A program made the translations under genes and the position numbers. A stretch of 64,000 nucleotides of DNA, taken from Eublepharis macularius (Eukaryota > Chordata > Lepidosauria > Squamata > Eublepharidae). The notes below the pieces were generated by a model. The model ran no database searches and had not been told where the DNA came from. It was given only the letters and a program-made list of their open reading frames with translations. Shown piece by piece: positions 32,300-43,341 of the stretch (positions are counted from its first letter, which is position 1; the number at the start of each line of letters is the position of its first letter). The stretch lies in assembly GCF_028583425.1 (NCBI RefSeq), contig NC_072792.1, positions 10,032,176 through 10,096,175 of the forward strand. Reading direction: 5' to 3'.

Positions 32300-32400
32300 T
32301 AGGCATCGTGAGGATAAAATGAAGGGGAGGGAAAGGATGCGAGCCACTCTGGTTCTCCTTAGGGGAGAAAGGCAGGATATAAAAAAAGTAAATAAAGGAA
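32300..32400 (+). repeat. tRNA-SINE 3' part
   Basis: 'gtgaggataaaatgaagggg' and 'gagaaaggcaggatataaa' with an A-rich tail. The head is missing. Confidence 0.5.
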
Positions 32401-32442
32401 CAAGAATTAAAGAAAGAATGCTCTTCCCTATTTCCCAACTAG

Positions 32443-32597
32443 GGTTGCCAGTCCCCCGCCTGGGGGGGATCCCCCCCTTCCACCCTCCACCCCTCATACC
32501 TGCTTACCTGGGAGGCATGGGCCGCTCAGGGGCACGCTCCCCTGCTGCGCAGTGTGCTCCCGGGAGGCATAGCGTGCTCCTGAAGGCCATATCTGAC
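32443..32597. repeat. GC-rich dispersed repeat head
   Basis: 'tagggttgccagtcccccgc' followed by G and C runs and 'cctgcttacctgggaggcat'. A related start appears at 54583. The family is unrecognised. Confidence 0.35.
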
Positions 32598-32692
32598 CCG
32601 AAGCAGAGGCGGTTTGCCATGGCCTTCGCCTGTAGATCCTTCCTTGGTGGTTGCCCATTCTAGTACCAACCCTTCTTAGCTTCCGAGATCGG
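32598..32692 (-). repeat. 5S-Sauria SINE fragment, degraded
   Basis: 'cagaggcggtttgccatggc' and 'cttcttagcttccgagatcg' match the reverse of the SINE. The middle is diverged. Confidence 0.5.
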
Positions 32693-32995
32693 GCTACACC
32701 ATGCTGCCTTCCCTCCCATGTCGGGCTTAGACAATATAAATTTATTCCGTGAGGGGAGGGCATGAAATGTGAACTCATTTCAGAGCTTTAGGGGAAACTG
32801 AGGTGGAAGCCTAGAATTCTTGGTTATTAAGAAGAACGCTGGTAAGAATGTGCACGTCGATTGTTTTTAAAGAAATAATGCCTCCAATTTCTGCTTTTTA
32901 ATCCTTGGGCTAAATCCCATGGATCTGTTTTACTGGCAGACACACTTTCCACCTGCAGAAAGAGTCTTCTTCTCAAAGTCCAAGAGTCTTCTTCT

Positions 32996-33387
32996 CAGGG
33001 CTTATTTCAAGGGGGAACGCACAGGAACGCAGTTCCGGCAGTTCCCCAAAGAGGTCACATGTCAGGTGGCCCTGCCCACCTGACTCGTGGCCATTTTGGG
33101 CCCATTTCAGCCTCGATTGGGGCCGAAACGGCCCAGATCGGGCCTCTGACGGGTGCTGGATCACTCTCCTGCTCAGCAGCAGCCCGATCCTGACCATTTT
33201 GGGCCCAATTTCAGCCCTGAATGGCCAGGATTGGGTCCAAAACAGCCTGGATAGATGATGTCAGAGGGTGTGGCATATGCAAACCAGTTATGCTAATCAC
33301 ACTTCTGGTGCTGTCAAGGGGCATGGCATATGCTAATGAGTTGTGCTAATGAGTTCCTCCAGCTCTTTTTCTACGAAATGACCCCTG
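32996..33387. mobile_element. Non-autonomous hAT element, perfect 8-bp duplication
   Basis: It starts CAGGGCTTATTTCAAG and ends CGAAATGACCCCTG. CTTCTTCT is at 32988-32995 and again at 33388-33395. An 8-bp duplication with CAGGG termini is diagnostic of hAT. It has no ORF of note. The internal 'ggcccaatttcagcc' motifs are repeated. Confidence 0.8.
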
Positions 33388-34084
33388 CTTCTTCTTAAAG
33401 TGCGTCTTGTGTCAGGAAAGTGTCCTCCTGCTGAAGGAAAGCACCTCCTCCAGAGGAAAAAATCTGCAAGATTTAGGATGATAAGAGGAAATCTAAATGA
33501 GTGGGATGCGTGGATGCCATATCATCATTGCCGCCATTCGAAAATCAACACCTTGCAATCGTCTGGAATCTTTGCATAGGAGAATTTCCCAAAGGGCTGT
33601 GGTCCACGTCCTGCTTCTTTATTGCCATCTCTGTCAATCTCAGATCTTGACAAAGCAGGAGAGGAGAGGTGAATGGGGGCGGGGTGGGATACAGGGCATT
33701 GAAGCCCCATCGAAGAAAGGGGCTTCAATGCATTTCTGTCGCTTGCCCGCGGCCAGCACAAGAAGCTGCTTCAGGATGCTCATGGGAGGGAGGCAATGCA
33801 AAAAACTTGCTTCGGGTGGAAGACTGCCCTTTCTCTTACTTTTTGTAAACACCATATTGATTAAATATAGTAGATAAGCTTGAGTGTAAGACAACCCCCC
33901 CTTCAAAATTTTATGCACACACATAACTGTAACTTGCATGTGAATGTAAAATGACGCCCTCTTCTTTTTAATGTCATACTTATGAAAAAACCTAATCTTG
34001 CATTTGAGTAAATATTGCAAGTGTTCAAGGTAGGACGGTATTAAATTACATAGACTAGAACCAACCTTTATGTAGGTATGTATG

Positions 34085-34343
34085 CAGGGCTTTTTTTCAG
34101 CTGGAATGCGGTGGAACGGAGTTCCGGAACCTCTTGAAAATGGTCACATGGCTGGTGGCCCCGCCCCCTGATCTCCAGACAGAGGGGAGTTGAGATTGCC
34201 CTCCGCGCCACTGAGCGGTGCGGAGGACAATCTCAACTCCCCTCTGTCTGGAGATCTGGGGGCGGGGCCACCAGCCATGTGACCATTTTCTCCGAGGGCA
34301 ACCCACTGAGTTCCACCACCTCTTTTCCCAGAAAAAAGCCCTG
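34085..34343. mobile_element. hAT MITE (CAGGGCTTTTTTTC foldback)
   Basis: Termini CAGGGCTTTTTTTCAGCTGG and CAGAAAAAAGCCCTG. The long internal arms meet in the middle around 'gcgccactgagcggtgcgga'. TATGTATG flanks both sides (34077-34084 and 34344-34351), but the site lies in a TATG simple repeat, so this duplication alone is weak. Confidence 0.8.
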
Positions 34344-34374
34344 TATGTATGTATATATGTATGTATGTATGTAT

Positions 34375-34990
34375 GTCATTTATAGTCTGCCTTTCTCACT
34401 GAGACTCAAGGCGGATTACACAGTGTGAGATTAGTACAATCAGTATCAGGGACATTTCTATAAACAATGCCATAAGGTAAAATAAATACAAGTTCACAAA
34501 GACATAGCATTAGCAAGAATCCAATATGAGCTGAAATGCTGAAACAGAACATAAGCAATTCTAGGGCTGACATTAGACAACATGAAGTATAGATGGCACA
34601 TAGGAATACATATTTATTTATTTAATTTATTTATTTTATCATATTTATATTCCGCCCTCCCCGCAAGCAGGCTCAGGGCGGATTTAAAGTAACAGATAAT
34701 ATGTAAGGCAACATAGTGGCGAAGTCTGTGGTCTCTAACTCATTAGCGAAGCATCTGAGAGCCCCTCCCTACAATACAAAAGCCTTTTTAATAATTTGGC
34801 TTTGCATCATTTTCAGAAAGCTAGGAGAGTGGGGGCTCTCCTGACCTCCTCAGGCAGGCTGTTCCACAGGGTAGGGGCCACCACAGAAAAAGCCCGTGTA
34901 TGGGCTGTTGCTGATTTCGCCCATGTGCAGGCTGGCTGGCTGCAGGATCTGCCCCGTGGCATCGTCGGACCTCGCCCTGGAATTTCAGGG
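34375..34990 (-). mobile_element. LINE 3' end (CR1/L2 group) with a second tail inside
   Basis: 'gtctgcctttctcactgaga' through 'gcatctgagagcccctccct' repeats the 4462 element. It is interrupted at about 34612-34690 by a different tail ('tccgccctccccgcaagcag'). It continues to 'ctgttccacagggtaggggc', a segment common to the group. Confidence 0.55.
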
Positions 34991-35539
34991 TTTGGAATGC
35001 TGGGGATTTGGCAACAGGGCTCAGTGCACGGACAGCAGCCCACTGTCTCGTCCACTGGTACATGCAAATTGTGTCCTCATGCAGCCTTAATTTGCCTTGA
35101 GCTTGTGCAGGGAATGGAGAGTCAGTTCAGCCCTCCCACTTCCACATGCTTCCATTGTGTGAAATCTGTTTCCCTAATTTGTTGTTATAATTTTAAAGGA
35201 AAAAATTGTCCCAGGGGTCCGTGTCTTTGTTGCCAGCCCATTCCACCATGGGCTCCTAGCTGCCCTACTGGGCATGTCCCGGCTCAGAGCTGCCTCCAAT
35301 GGTAGTCATAGAGCAACACCTGCTGAGCTGGTGGGAGCTGTGGATGGCAGCATACATGCTGATAGCGTGCAGGAGGCCCCCGGGCCAGATGCTGCGCAGT
35401 CCTGTTCCAAGCCATCAGTATTTCCCAGCAAGATGGCAAAATGAAAATGCGCACTGCACTTCATTGCATGACTCTGAGGAACGTGCAAGCGTTGATCAAC
35501 AACAATCCCACCCACACAATGGGAATTAGGCATCTGCCT

Positions 35540-36120
35540 CTCCTAAAAAATTGTTCTCATTTTGCTCTTGGAGTGATCGACATGCAAAATTAGCTTCAGA
35601 CGGTGTTTCAGACAATCCGCCGAGACTCATGTGCCAGACTTCCATTGGAGTCCCACTGACGCTTTGATTGCTGGTTTTTCGGGCCCTGACCTGGAACACA
35701 TCCAGGCAGTTTTATTGTAGTGAAATAGCTCTTCCAGTTCATTGAGTATCTAGCATAATACGGCTGAATATGATTGGCGCGTTTACATATATTTATTCTG
35801 GAAAAAAAAATCCGGCAGTTAAACTGCATAATTATGGGAAAACGAATCATAACAATAAAAGAGCATTTAAGTTAACAAGCTTTGTGATCAAAGGATAAAT
35901 ACAGGTTGGATAAATGAGACTGTAGATGTAACTAATCTACATAAATAGGCTTTGGTCTGATTAGAAGAATGGAATACATTAAAATAATTTAGAAGTATTT
36001 TTGTTTTAAAAAATCACTTTGTTTCAGTCTTTTTTCAATAACAGCATCCTGTTTTTGTTACATTTCTATTAAAAATGCCTGCGCTCAACTAAAAGCAAAA
36101 TTGCACTTAAAAAAAAAAAA
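35540..36120. other. AT-rich repeat-free island before the palindrome
   Basis: No mobile element is seen. It has 'gacatgcaaaattagcttc', similar to 'gacatgcaaaatttgcaatt' at 49687, and many TAAT/ATTA cores. Candidate enhancer-like conserved element; inference only. Confidence 0.3.
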
Positions 36121-36180
36121 CACACAACGTCTACCACCCAAAAAGAATGCCCGAAGTAAACAAAAGTATTACGTTTCAAG

Positions 36181-36392
36181 GGCCGTTTCCAGACGGCCCC
36201 CCGCCTCGCGAAACGTCGCGCGTCGTCGCGCGTCGTTGCGCAGAAAACGCGAAATATCGCGTTTTCTCGCGCGAGTTTTGCGCGACGTCGCGCAAAACTC
36301 GCGCGAGAAAACGCGATATTTCGCGTTTTCTGCGCAACGACGCGCGACGACGCGCGACGTTTCGCGAGGCGGGGGGCCGTCTGGAAACAGCC
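36181..36392. mobile_element. 212-bp near-perfect CpG-rich palindrome (foldback MITE)
   Basis: The two 106-bp arms are reverse complements about the point 36286/36287 with one mismatch (C36184 opposite A36389). There are about 49 CpGs. Termini GGCCGTTTCCAGACGG and CCGTCTGGAAACAGCC are flanked by AAG at 36178-36180 and 36393-36395, a 3-bp duplication. Inside are smaller palindromes such as 36243-36268. Apparent ORFs on both strands encode the same arginine-rich string only because the DNA is palindromic. Confidence 0.85.
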
Positions 36393-37041
36393 AAGATTTC
36401 ACTTTATTTGTCATACATTGTCTAACCTCCACCAGGATTATTGAGCCCTTGGATAAACATCACGTAAATCACTTCAGAGACTGGCAGGTTTGTATGACCA
36501 AAATTAATTTGAGGCAGAAGCAAACAGCAGAACGCTGGGATGATAAGAAATCTGTTAATATATCAGGGTGGGAAGCCGAGGGGGGGAAAATCAGAATGCT
36601 TATAATGACGTTGTTGGAAAAGCTTTGTCCATGAGTGAGCACTTTTAATCATGATAGGGTGGAGGGGATCGCATGTGCAAACCAAGAGAGACCCTCGAGG
36701 GTACTTCTGATCCGTGAAAGCGAAGCAGGTCCTATTCCAAATTCAGTGTTGGTTTCTATAAACATCTGACATTGGTTTCTTTCAACTGAAGCAGTAATGG
36801 CTGGGGGAAGAGAAGGATCAAAGGCTATGTGGTAACGTTACCTGAAGATTTTTCCCAGCTTTATCAGACCTTCAGTGGGCAACCATGGCAACTATCACAA
36901 CTTTGCCACACTTTGCTGGCTGTGGTTCCCCAGTGGATATGTTGGGAGCCAAGAGCAGGTGGAGGTAACAGAACTGTGCAGTCAATACCTAAGTGGAAGT
37001 GTGTGCGCAGATGGGGAGAGAGGTGGCTCACACTGATGACC
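36393..37041. other. Unique intron
   Basis: Nothing recognised. A frame that starts in the palindrome runs into this stretch but has no features. Confidence 0.4.
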
Positions 37042-37181
37042 TAGAGTTGCCAGCCTCCAGGTGATGGCTGGAGATCTCCCAGAATTACAACTGATCTCCA
37101 GGTGACAGAGATCAGTTCCCCTGGAAAAAATGGCTGCTTTGGGCTATGACATCATACCCTGCTGAGGCCCCTCCCCTCCTC
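37042..37181 (+). mobile_element. GTTGCCA-type element, 5' part
   Basis: It starts TAGAGTTGCCAGCCTCCAGG and stops where the reverse SINE begins. The 3' half does not reappear on the far side, so this is truncation rather than a clean nest. Confidence 0.6.
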
Positions 37182-37372
37182 ATAGCTGACTTAAGGCAAC
37201 CCCTAATGGGGTTTTCAAGGCAAGAGACTAACAGAGGTGGTGTGCCATTGTCTGCCGCCTCTATCCTGATCTTTGTTGGATGTCTCCGATCCAATGACTA
37301 AGCAAGGCTGACCCTGCTTAACTTCAAAGATCTGACAAGATAAGGCTCACCTGGGCTAGCCAGGTCAGCGTA
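37182..37372 (-). repeat. 5S-Sauria SINE, reverse, nearly complete
   Basis: Reverse order: tail 'gctgacttaaggcaacccct', body 'agactaacagaggtggtgtg', head 'gtctccgatccaatgactaa' and 'ccctgcttaacttcaaagat'. Confidence 0.75.
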
Positions 37373-37424
37373 CAGGTACTTTAGGCAGCCACGAAGTCCC
37401 TCCACCCATCTCATCTGTATTTAT

Positions 37425-38175
37425 GACTAGCTTGATACCCATGCTTTACTACGATATTTAAGTTCTTTAAATACAGTTATAATACTTATGGGTACGTAAC
37501 AGTTTTTGGTTTGTGTTTTTTTTAGTTGGTTTTATAGTATAATAACATAGTTCCTGAGCTTCACAAAGGTGTTTGAATAAAGTGAAGTGTGTTATCCCTC
37601 TTCAGGAGTCTTGTACTGTCTTTCTTCAACTCTCTGCAGTTTTCTTGACCTGATTTTTACCTCAGATCACCGAGTTCCACAGCTGACCAATCAGAGAGAG
37701 GAAGGTGCAAGCAGGCAGGAGCCTGCCAGCCACACAGGAAAGCCAGGCCCCACAGGGAGATTGGCAACCCTAGTGAACTTTGAGGGGAAGACTAGGAGGT
37801 ACATTTGACCTCAGAACACATTCAATGACTCCCAACAGCAACTGCATGCTGTTTAGAATGTTGGGGTGATGACCAATCAGGCTGCATATGCAAATGACCT
37901 TGAAAGGCTGGCCCAATCAGGAAAGAGTGGCCAAGTGGGAGGGGGGAGGGGGGAAGCAGGCAGCAACCTACCAGCCATACAGGGAAGCTGTATCCCTTTG
38001 GGAAAATACATTTTACACCTTTTTAACCCCTTAGGGGGCAAATTTCTTAAAATTCCTTCTTAGTGAGTCTTTACATTACAAAAGGAATGTTCTCCCCAAA
38101 TTTCACATTTCTAGGTCCAGGGGATTGGGCTGGGCATTGATGAGTCAGTCAGGACACTTGTCTTTATATATATAT
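37425..38175. mobile_element. Unclassified element with 'GATACCCATGCTTTACTACG' head
   Basis: The head 'gatacccatgctttactacg' and the far end 'attgatgagtcagtcaggac' plus TTTATATATATATGG recall a widespread animal repeat with a GATACCCGTGCTTCGC-like start. Two imperfect internal repeats (about 37684-37745 and 37870-37987, both with 'accaatcag' then 'gccagccaYacaggRaagc') lie inside. Class is uncertain. Confidence 0.4.
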
Positions 38176-38189
38176 GGAAGACAAGACCC

Positions 38190-38590
38190 TCAGGGCCAGC
38201 GCGCCCATTGAGGCCAGGTAGGCGGTGGCCTCAGGGCACAGGGTGCCGGAAGGGGGGGGCCAGATGAGGCGCGGGGGATGGGAGCGCGCGCCACAGAGCT
38301 GCTGCCTCCCAGCCCTCCCACCCCGCGCTGCCGTTGCCTCCGCCACCAGCACACACCCCCAGCCGGGCGCAGCAGCTGCGGGCAGGCGTCTGCAGCGGCG
38401 CAGGGCAACTGAGCGGGAGAGCTCGGAGGCCACTCATACGCTGTCCCAGCGATGAGGCTGGCGGTGTATGTGCACCCGTGATGATGTCACACGAGACGTC
38501 ATCACGCAGGCCAGTGGATGTGTGCATGCGTGCACGCGGGGACGCACAGCCCACCGGCTGGCTGCAGGCGTTGAAAACCCTGGCGCTGCT
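38190..38590. other. CpG-rich intronic block, probably repeat-derived
   Basis: The start 'cagggccagcgcgcccattg' resembles a common CAGGG-type repeat terminus. GC and CpG content is far above the flanks. The 'gatgatgtcacacgagacgtcatc' half-palindromes sit at 38480-38510. No gene is visible. Confidence 0.35.
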
Positions 38591-38939
38591 GCTGGTTACC
38601 CTTTTCCACACCTGGTCTTCATTCTCCTTCCCAAAGACACCGTTAGACAGGGCAGCCCGATTCCCTTATTCACTGTCCCTCACGTAGGTATTTCCCAGGT
38701 ACCTGCTTTAAATTTAGGATTACCAGGCCAAGTCTGGCAACCAGCAGGGGATTGGGGGGCAGGGATGGGATGTGTGTGTGTGACATCAGCAACATTGCTG
38801 ACATCACTGTGACATATCTGGGGTGTACCGAGAGTGACAGTAGTTACTCTTGGAATTACCACAGCTCTGGAGTAAAACTCTGGTGATTCCTACAGCTACC
38901 ATTGTCACATGCAGGTTGTACACAGAAGTAGATCTACCA

Positions 38940-39146
38940 GGACCAGGTTGGGAAATTCCAGGAGATTTGGGAGATGGAGCATGGAGAGGGTTGGGTTTGA
39001 GGAGAGGAGGGACCTTAGTGGGGTAGAACGCCATAGAGTTCACCCTTCAGAGCAGCCATTTTCTCTAGGGGAACTGATCTCTGTTGCTTGGAGATCAATT
39101 GTAATTCCAGGAGATCTCCAGCTGCCACCTGGAGGCTGGCATCCCT
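38940..39146 (-). mobile_element. GTTGCCA-type element, reverse
   Basis: It runs from 'ggttgggaaattccaggaga' to 'cacctggaggctggcatccc'. All reverse landmarks are present; the terminal bases are decayed. Confidence 0.6.
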
Positions 39147-39641
39147 GCCCGGAAGTGACATTATGGTCACTTGGCCATAGCCTTCTCTCCTCCCCCCCCC
39201 CTTATTTTTCTCCTGCCACAGCTCAGTGTGGCAGCAGGCAATGGATCAAATCCCTGGGAGTTTTGCCTGTCTGTGTAAACTGCACAATGCAAGGGTGCTG
39301 TGGAGCATTGCTGAAACTACGCTTATATACACAACAGGCTGTGATTATAAACTTTACAAAAAGGAAGGGAGCTGATTGCTCACCAAGAGCCTGGGCATGC
39401 TGTGTTTATGTTCTTTGGTCCCTGTGCATAAGTTAGGATCATCCTGTGGAAAACAAGGGAACAGCCAGCATATGCAATTTCTTCCCTGTGTAAATTCCCA
39501 CTGAGTTTGACCATCTGCACAGGGCTTGTAAGTTAATGTTCGAGGGTTCAAAGGTCAGAATTATTCAGGATGGCCAGATGTCCTCAGTTTCAGAAGACAA
39601 ACGTGGGCTTTTCTGGCTTTTTGAAAATTCCTGTTCTCTTA

Positions 39642-39981
39642 GAGTCTCTCTACACGAGTGAAGAGAGATGCAATGTTAGCTGGGAAGCGTAGTTTAAAAA
39701 GACAGAGCCAGCAGAGATCGCTCCTCAGAGGGTTTGTCAATTTCATCTTCACCTCCTGGAAGGCTCTGTCAATTTCACTTCCCCTTTGGGCAGGCGAAGA
39801 TGATGTTAACAAACCCTTTGAGGAGTGATCTCTGCTGGCTCTGTCTTTTTGAACTACCTTCCTGTAGAGAGGTGAAATTGACAGAGACTTTCGACTCTGT
39901 TTTTTTAAACTATGCTTCCCAGCTAACGTCGTGTCTCCCTTCACTTAAGGGTCCTGTAAGATTTCTCATGTAGAGAGACTC
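39642..39981. mobile_element. Harbinger-like foldback MITE, TTA duplication
   Basis: Termini GAGTCTCTCTACACGAG and CATGTAGAGAGACTC, with TTA at 39639-39641 and 39982-39984. A TTA/TWA duplication of 3 bp is typical of PIF/Harbinger. The interior has three related 'gacagagccagcagagatcg'-type segments in alternating orientation, so it looks like a compound foldback. Confidence 0.7.
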
Positions 39982-40369
39982 TTAAATTTCCGAGTTCTGT
40001 TTCTGCCTGGTAAAATCAGCTAAAGTGGCTGTGGAGGCTTGATTCTAGAGGGTGCGGAGAGGTCCCTTCAGTTGGAAGAAGGGTGGCTTTAAACTTACCG
40101 GGCTGAGTGAGGTGAGCCAACAGAAAGGAGAGCAAGCAGGGCCATGCAAAGTTCCCATCAATAGTTAGCACCTCAATAGCAGACAGAGCTGGTATTGTGG
40201 TGAGTGGGATCTCTGTTTCAATTATAGTTATTATGTGTAAATTTGCATTGATGAATGCAAATTAGCATATGCAAATTTAGTGCAGATTTTCTCCTCCTTT
40301 TTTGAGGGCTATTGTCCTCTTTCCCTCAGTCATCCATAAATCTATACCCTTCAGCAGCAACCTGGAATT

Positions 40370-40900
40370 AGCAACTCCACTTCTCGAACAACCGTATTAT
40401 CTTTATAAACAACGACGACAACCATGAGCTTGAAAATAAAATTGCAGCACAATTTTTGATTGACTTTTAATTAAAGGGAAAAAAAACATCCAAGGGACCA
40501 TTTAAAAGGCCATTTCCTGTTTACTGTCTTTATCAAAGGGGAGCCGCCTTTGTAGTACCTGAAAGCCGCTGCATTAAAAATCAATTGCAAGTCTTCAAAG
40601 CTGCAAGTTCTTGCCTGCTTTGTAGATATATACCTTTTTTTAAAAAAAAAGAAGAAAAAAAGTTGGGAACACATTTGACAATTGAATTAGAAAAACAAAA
40701 GGTAAATAATGGCATGCCAGACTTGAAGGATTTTAATGTATTTTTTATAGTAGGCACAGGAGCTCATGCCATTAAGTGGCACAAGTGTATCACTTTGTAG
40801 CTATTCTAAATAAATAATTTGTAACTTGAGAGTTTTGATTATAGCTTTGCTGCCATCTCTTCTTTGGTAACATTTGAAGTCCCCCCTTTGTTTTATTTTA
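40370..40900. other. AT-rich repeat-free island
   Basis: Contains 'tttgattgacttttaattaa', which combines a PBX-like TGATTGAC with a homeodomain TTAATTA, and 'aaagccgctgcattaaaaat'. No repeat is recognised. Candidate conserved element by inference. Confidence 0.3.
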
Positions 40901-41084
40901 ATGAACATCATGATTTGTTCCCCGAGATGTCAGTAAATTTTATTACATCCTGTCGGTAGGGTTGGGGGGGAGATGATTGATATGAAATCCTTTCTGGAAA
41001 TATCATCGGCTTGGATCCAGTGGAGTATTTCTGAGCGTGGGAGGACTTCTGCTTGCAGTGTGCTACTGTGGAAGCAATCCAAAG

Positions 41085-41140
41085 AACGGTTTCCTGGGAG
41101 TAAGCCCCAGTGAATAAAATAGGACTTACTTCTGAGTAGA
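41085..41140. repeat. 'CTGGGAGTAAG' dispersed element
   Basis: 'cctgggagtaagccccagtg' then 'aggacttacttctgagtaga' are the two inner arms of the CAATCCTATGCA family. Confidence 0.45.
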
Positions 41141-41899
41141 CCTGTGGAGGCTCTCTCAGCTCTACCTCTCAGGGAGCATTTGGGGCTGCAGCAGTAGAGC
41201 AAGAGGGAGGAAAGCTGCGCTGCATTTCTGCCCACGGAAATGCTCCGATAGATCCAAGTCAATAGAAAACTTAGCCCAAAGAAACGAGAAAGTGCAGCAA
41301 GTAACAGTATCTGATTTTCTGAAAGGAGCGGGCAGAACACAGCCTATCGGCCATATATTAAGACCTGCGAAATGTTTGACAGCCTGTCTCCCACTTTTGA
41401 GTGCCATTTGGACAGCAAAAGCGGGCAAGGAGCAGCTGGTGGTGAGCTGCACTTGACTTGGACAATCCACACCCAGGTTAGCCCCCAGACTTGTAAAGGG
41501 GCAAGCACCAGCACGCGTGGAAAATGCTACAGAGCCTCCATTTTAGAAGGCGCAAATGAACCAGATGCCGAATATGTATCCGGATTGTAGCTCAAGCAGT
41601 GCAATGCAGGCAAAAAGACTGAGCCAGCCTACATGTTACGTTTTACGTCTTTCCGCCACAGGGACTTTTAGGGATTTGATCCTCAAGCGCATGGAGTCTC
41701 GATTCAGATTGGACTGTGGTGTGTTGGGAAAGGGGCCTTCACCCACACCATTTTCCTGACCTGAAATGCTCTCTTAGCGCTGCATGTATAGCCACCTGTA
41801 GCCCACAATGGGGCAAATAGCGCCCTGTGGCTGTTTTGGGTCAGGAAAGTAGCAAGACCTCTTCCTTCCTTGTCCCAGTCTGAAGCATGGCCCTCCCTA

Positions 41900-42340
41900 G
41901 AGTTGTGATCCAGGCAGTGGCAAATGTCAGGAGACTTTTAGAGCAGTGCCTGGGGTGGGTGGAGTTTCAAGCGATTTGGTTTGACATCCTCTGTGATGCT
42001 ATATGGTAAAGGCCATACAGAGTGGGGAAATTCCTAGCGCATCACAGAGGAAGTGATGTCGCTTCCAGGTGGAGCTTTAGAGAATGCAATGTTACTTCCA
42101 AGTGATGTTCTAGGACTCCCAGCAATGGTCTTTACCAGAGTGATCAAGGAAATTCCTAGAGCACCACCATTGCTGCTATTTAATGCCCCCCCCCCCCGTC
42201 CAGTCTTTTTGCCTCAGATATTCAAGAGTGGAGGATTGGGGCTGGTGACAAGGGTTTACCTGAGGCAGGCGGGTGAATGGCAAATCTGGCACTGCGTGCT
42301 TGAAAAGTGGGTTTCTGTGGGGAGCTCACAGCTGGTGCCT
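41900..42340. repeat. 'GATGTCACTTCC' dispersed repeat region
   Basis: 'agtgatgtcgcttccaggtg' and 'aatgttacttccaagtgatg' with 'aaattcctagagcaccacca' recur at 48440-48560, 51680-51760 and 54240-54900. This is a diverged family that I cannot name. Confidence 0.35.
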
Positions 42341-42424
42341 GGCTGAAAGTCCCTGTCGTAGACTCATGTAGAACAGAGTCTTTATTTAGGCTCAGAGAAC
42401 ATCCAACCATTCATTCTTTCATTC

Positions 42425-43135
42425 ATTTATTTATTTTGTTGGATTTATATCCCGCCCTCCCCGCAAGTGGGCTCAGAGCGGGTCGCGACATCATAAAATC
42501 ATAAAAACCACAATTTAAAAATACAATAAATAGTTAAAATCGTTAAAAAATAAAACCCACAGATCTCATTAAAAAGTGGAGCGGAACAAAGCAAAACAGG
42601 CAAGGGACCAGAAGGACAGATCTCCAGCTCCTCAACCACTTTCGTAGGCCTGGTGGAACATCTCCGCTTTACAGGCCCGGCGGAACTGTAGTAAGTCCTG
42701 CAGGGCCCGGGTCTCAAGTGGGAGAGCATTCCACCAGGCCGAAAAAGCTCTGGCCCTGGTTGAGGCCAAGTGGACATCCTTGGGGCCTGGGGCCACCAGC
42801 AGATGTTGATCTACAGAGCGAAATGCCCTCTGGGGAACATACAGGGAGAGACCTGAAGATATGCAGGTCCCAGTCCGTCATGCAGCAAATCAGGAAGGGA
42901 GAAGGAAACTTCTGACAAAGGACAGCTTCAACCCTAGGTGGGGCCAACCCTGGCAGGGCCAGAGGAGCACCCAGGGAGGAAGAGCCCGGCCTTGACAAGG
43001 CAGCGTAAGATGAGACCCACGGCAGGGGAGAGAAGGGCCAAGGTGGACGCCAGCCCCCTCCTCCCCCTTTCCTGGAGCTTGCTCGCTCCCAGCCCCTTTC
43101 AAAGGGTCCAGGCTGGACACAGCTGAAGTGCCACA
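42425..43135 (-). mobile_element. LINE 3' region (CR1/L2 group), reverse
   Basis: A TTTATTTATT tail, 'cccgccctccccgcaagtgg', 'ggtggaacatctccgcttta', 'agcattccaccaggccgaaa', then about 350 bp of further 3' region. It is the longest of the three copies here. Confidence 0.55.
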
Positions 43136-43139
43136 CTCA

Positions 43140-43341
43140 GAGCCAAACTAAAAGTGACGTCTTACACAGGTTGGACACTAGTCGGCTTCCCTCAAGTTTT
43201 GATGGGAAATGTAGGCATCCGGGTCTTGCAGCTGTAATGGAGAGCCAAGCTGTTAAACCAGGGCACCTACATTTCCCATCAAAACTTGAGGGAAGCCGAC
43301 AAGTGTCCAACCTGTGTAAGACGTCACTTGTAGTTTGGCTC
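43140..43341. mobile_element. GAGCCAAG foldback MITE, TCA duplication
   Basis: Termini GAGCCAAACTAAAAGTGACG and CACTTGTAGTTTGGCTC. TCA flanks at 43137-43139 and 43342-43344. Arms pair over 'gttttgatgggaaatgtagg'. Confidence 0.8.

Noticed and set aside
36101..36634. Arginine-rich 177-codon frame and its minus-strand twins
   Set aside because: Both strands encode the same string because the DNA is a palindrome. It is not a protein signal.
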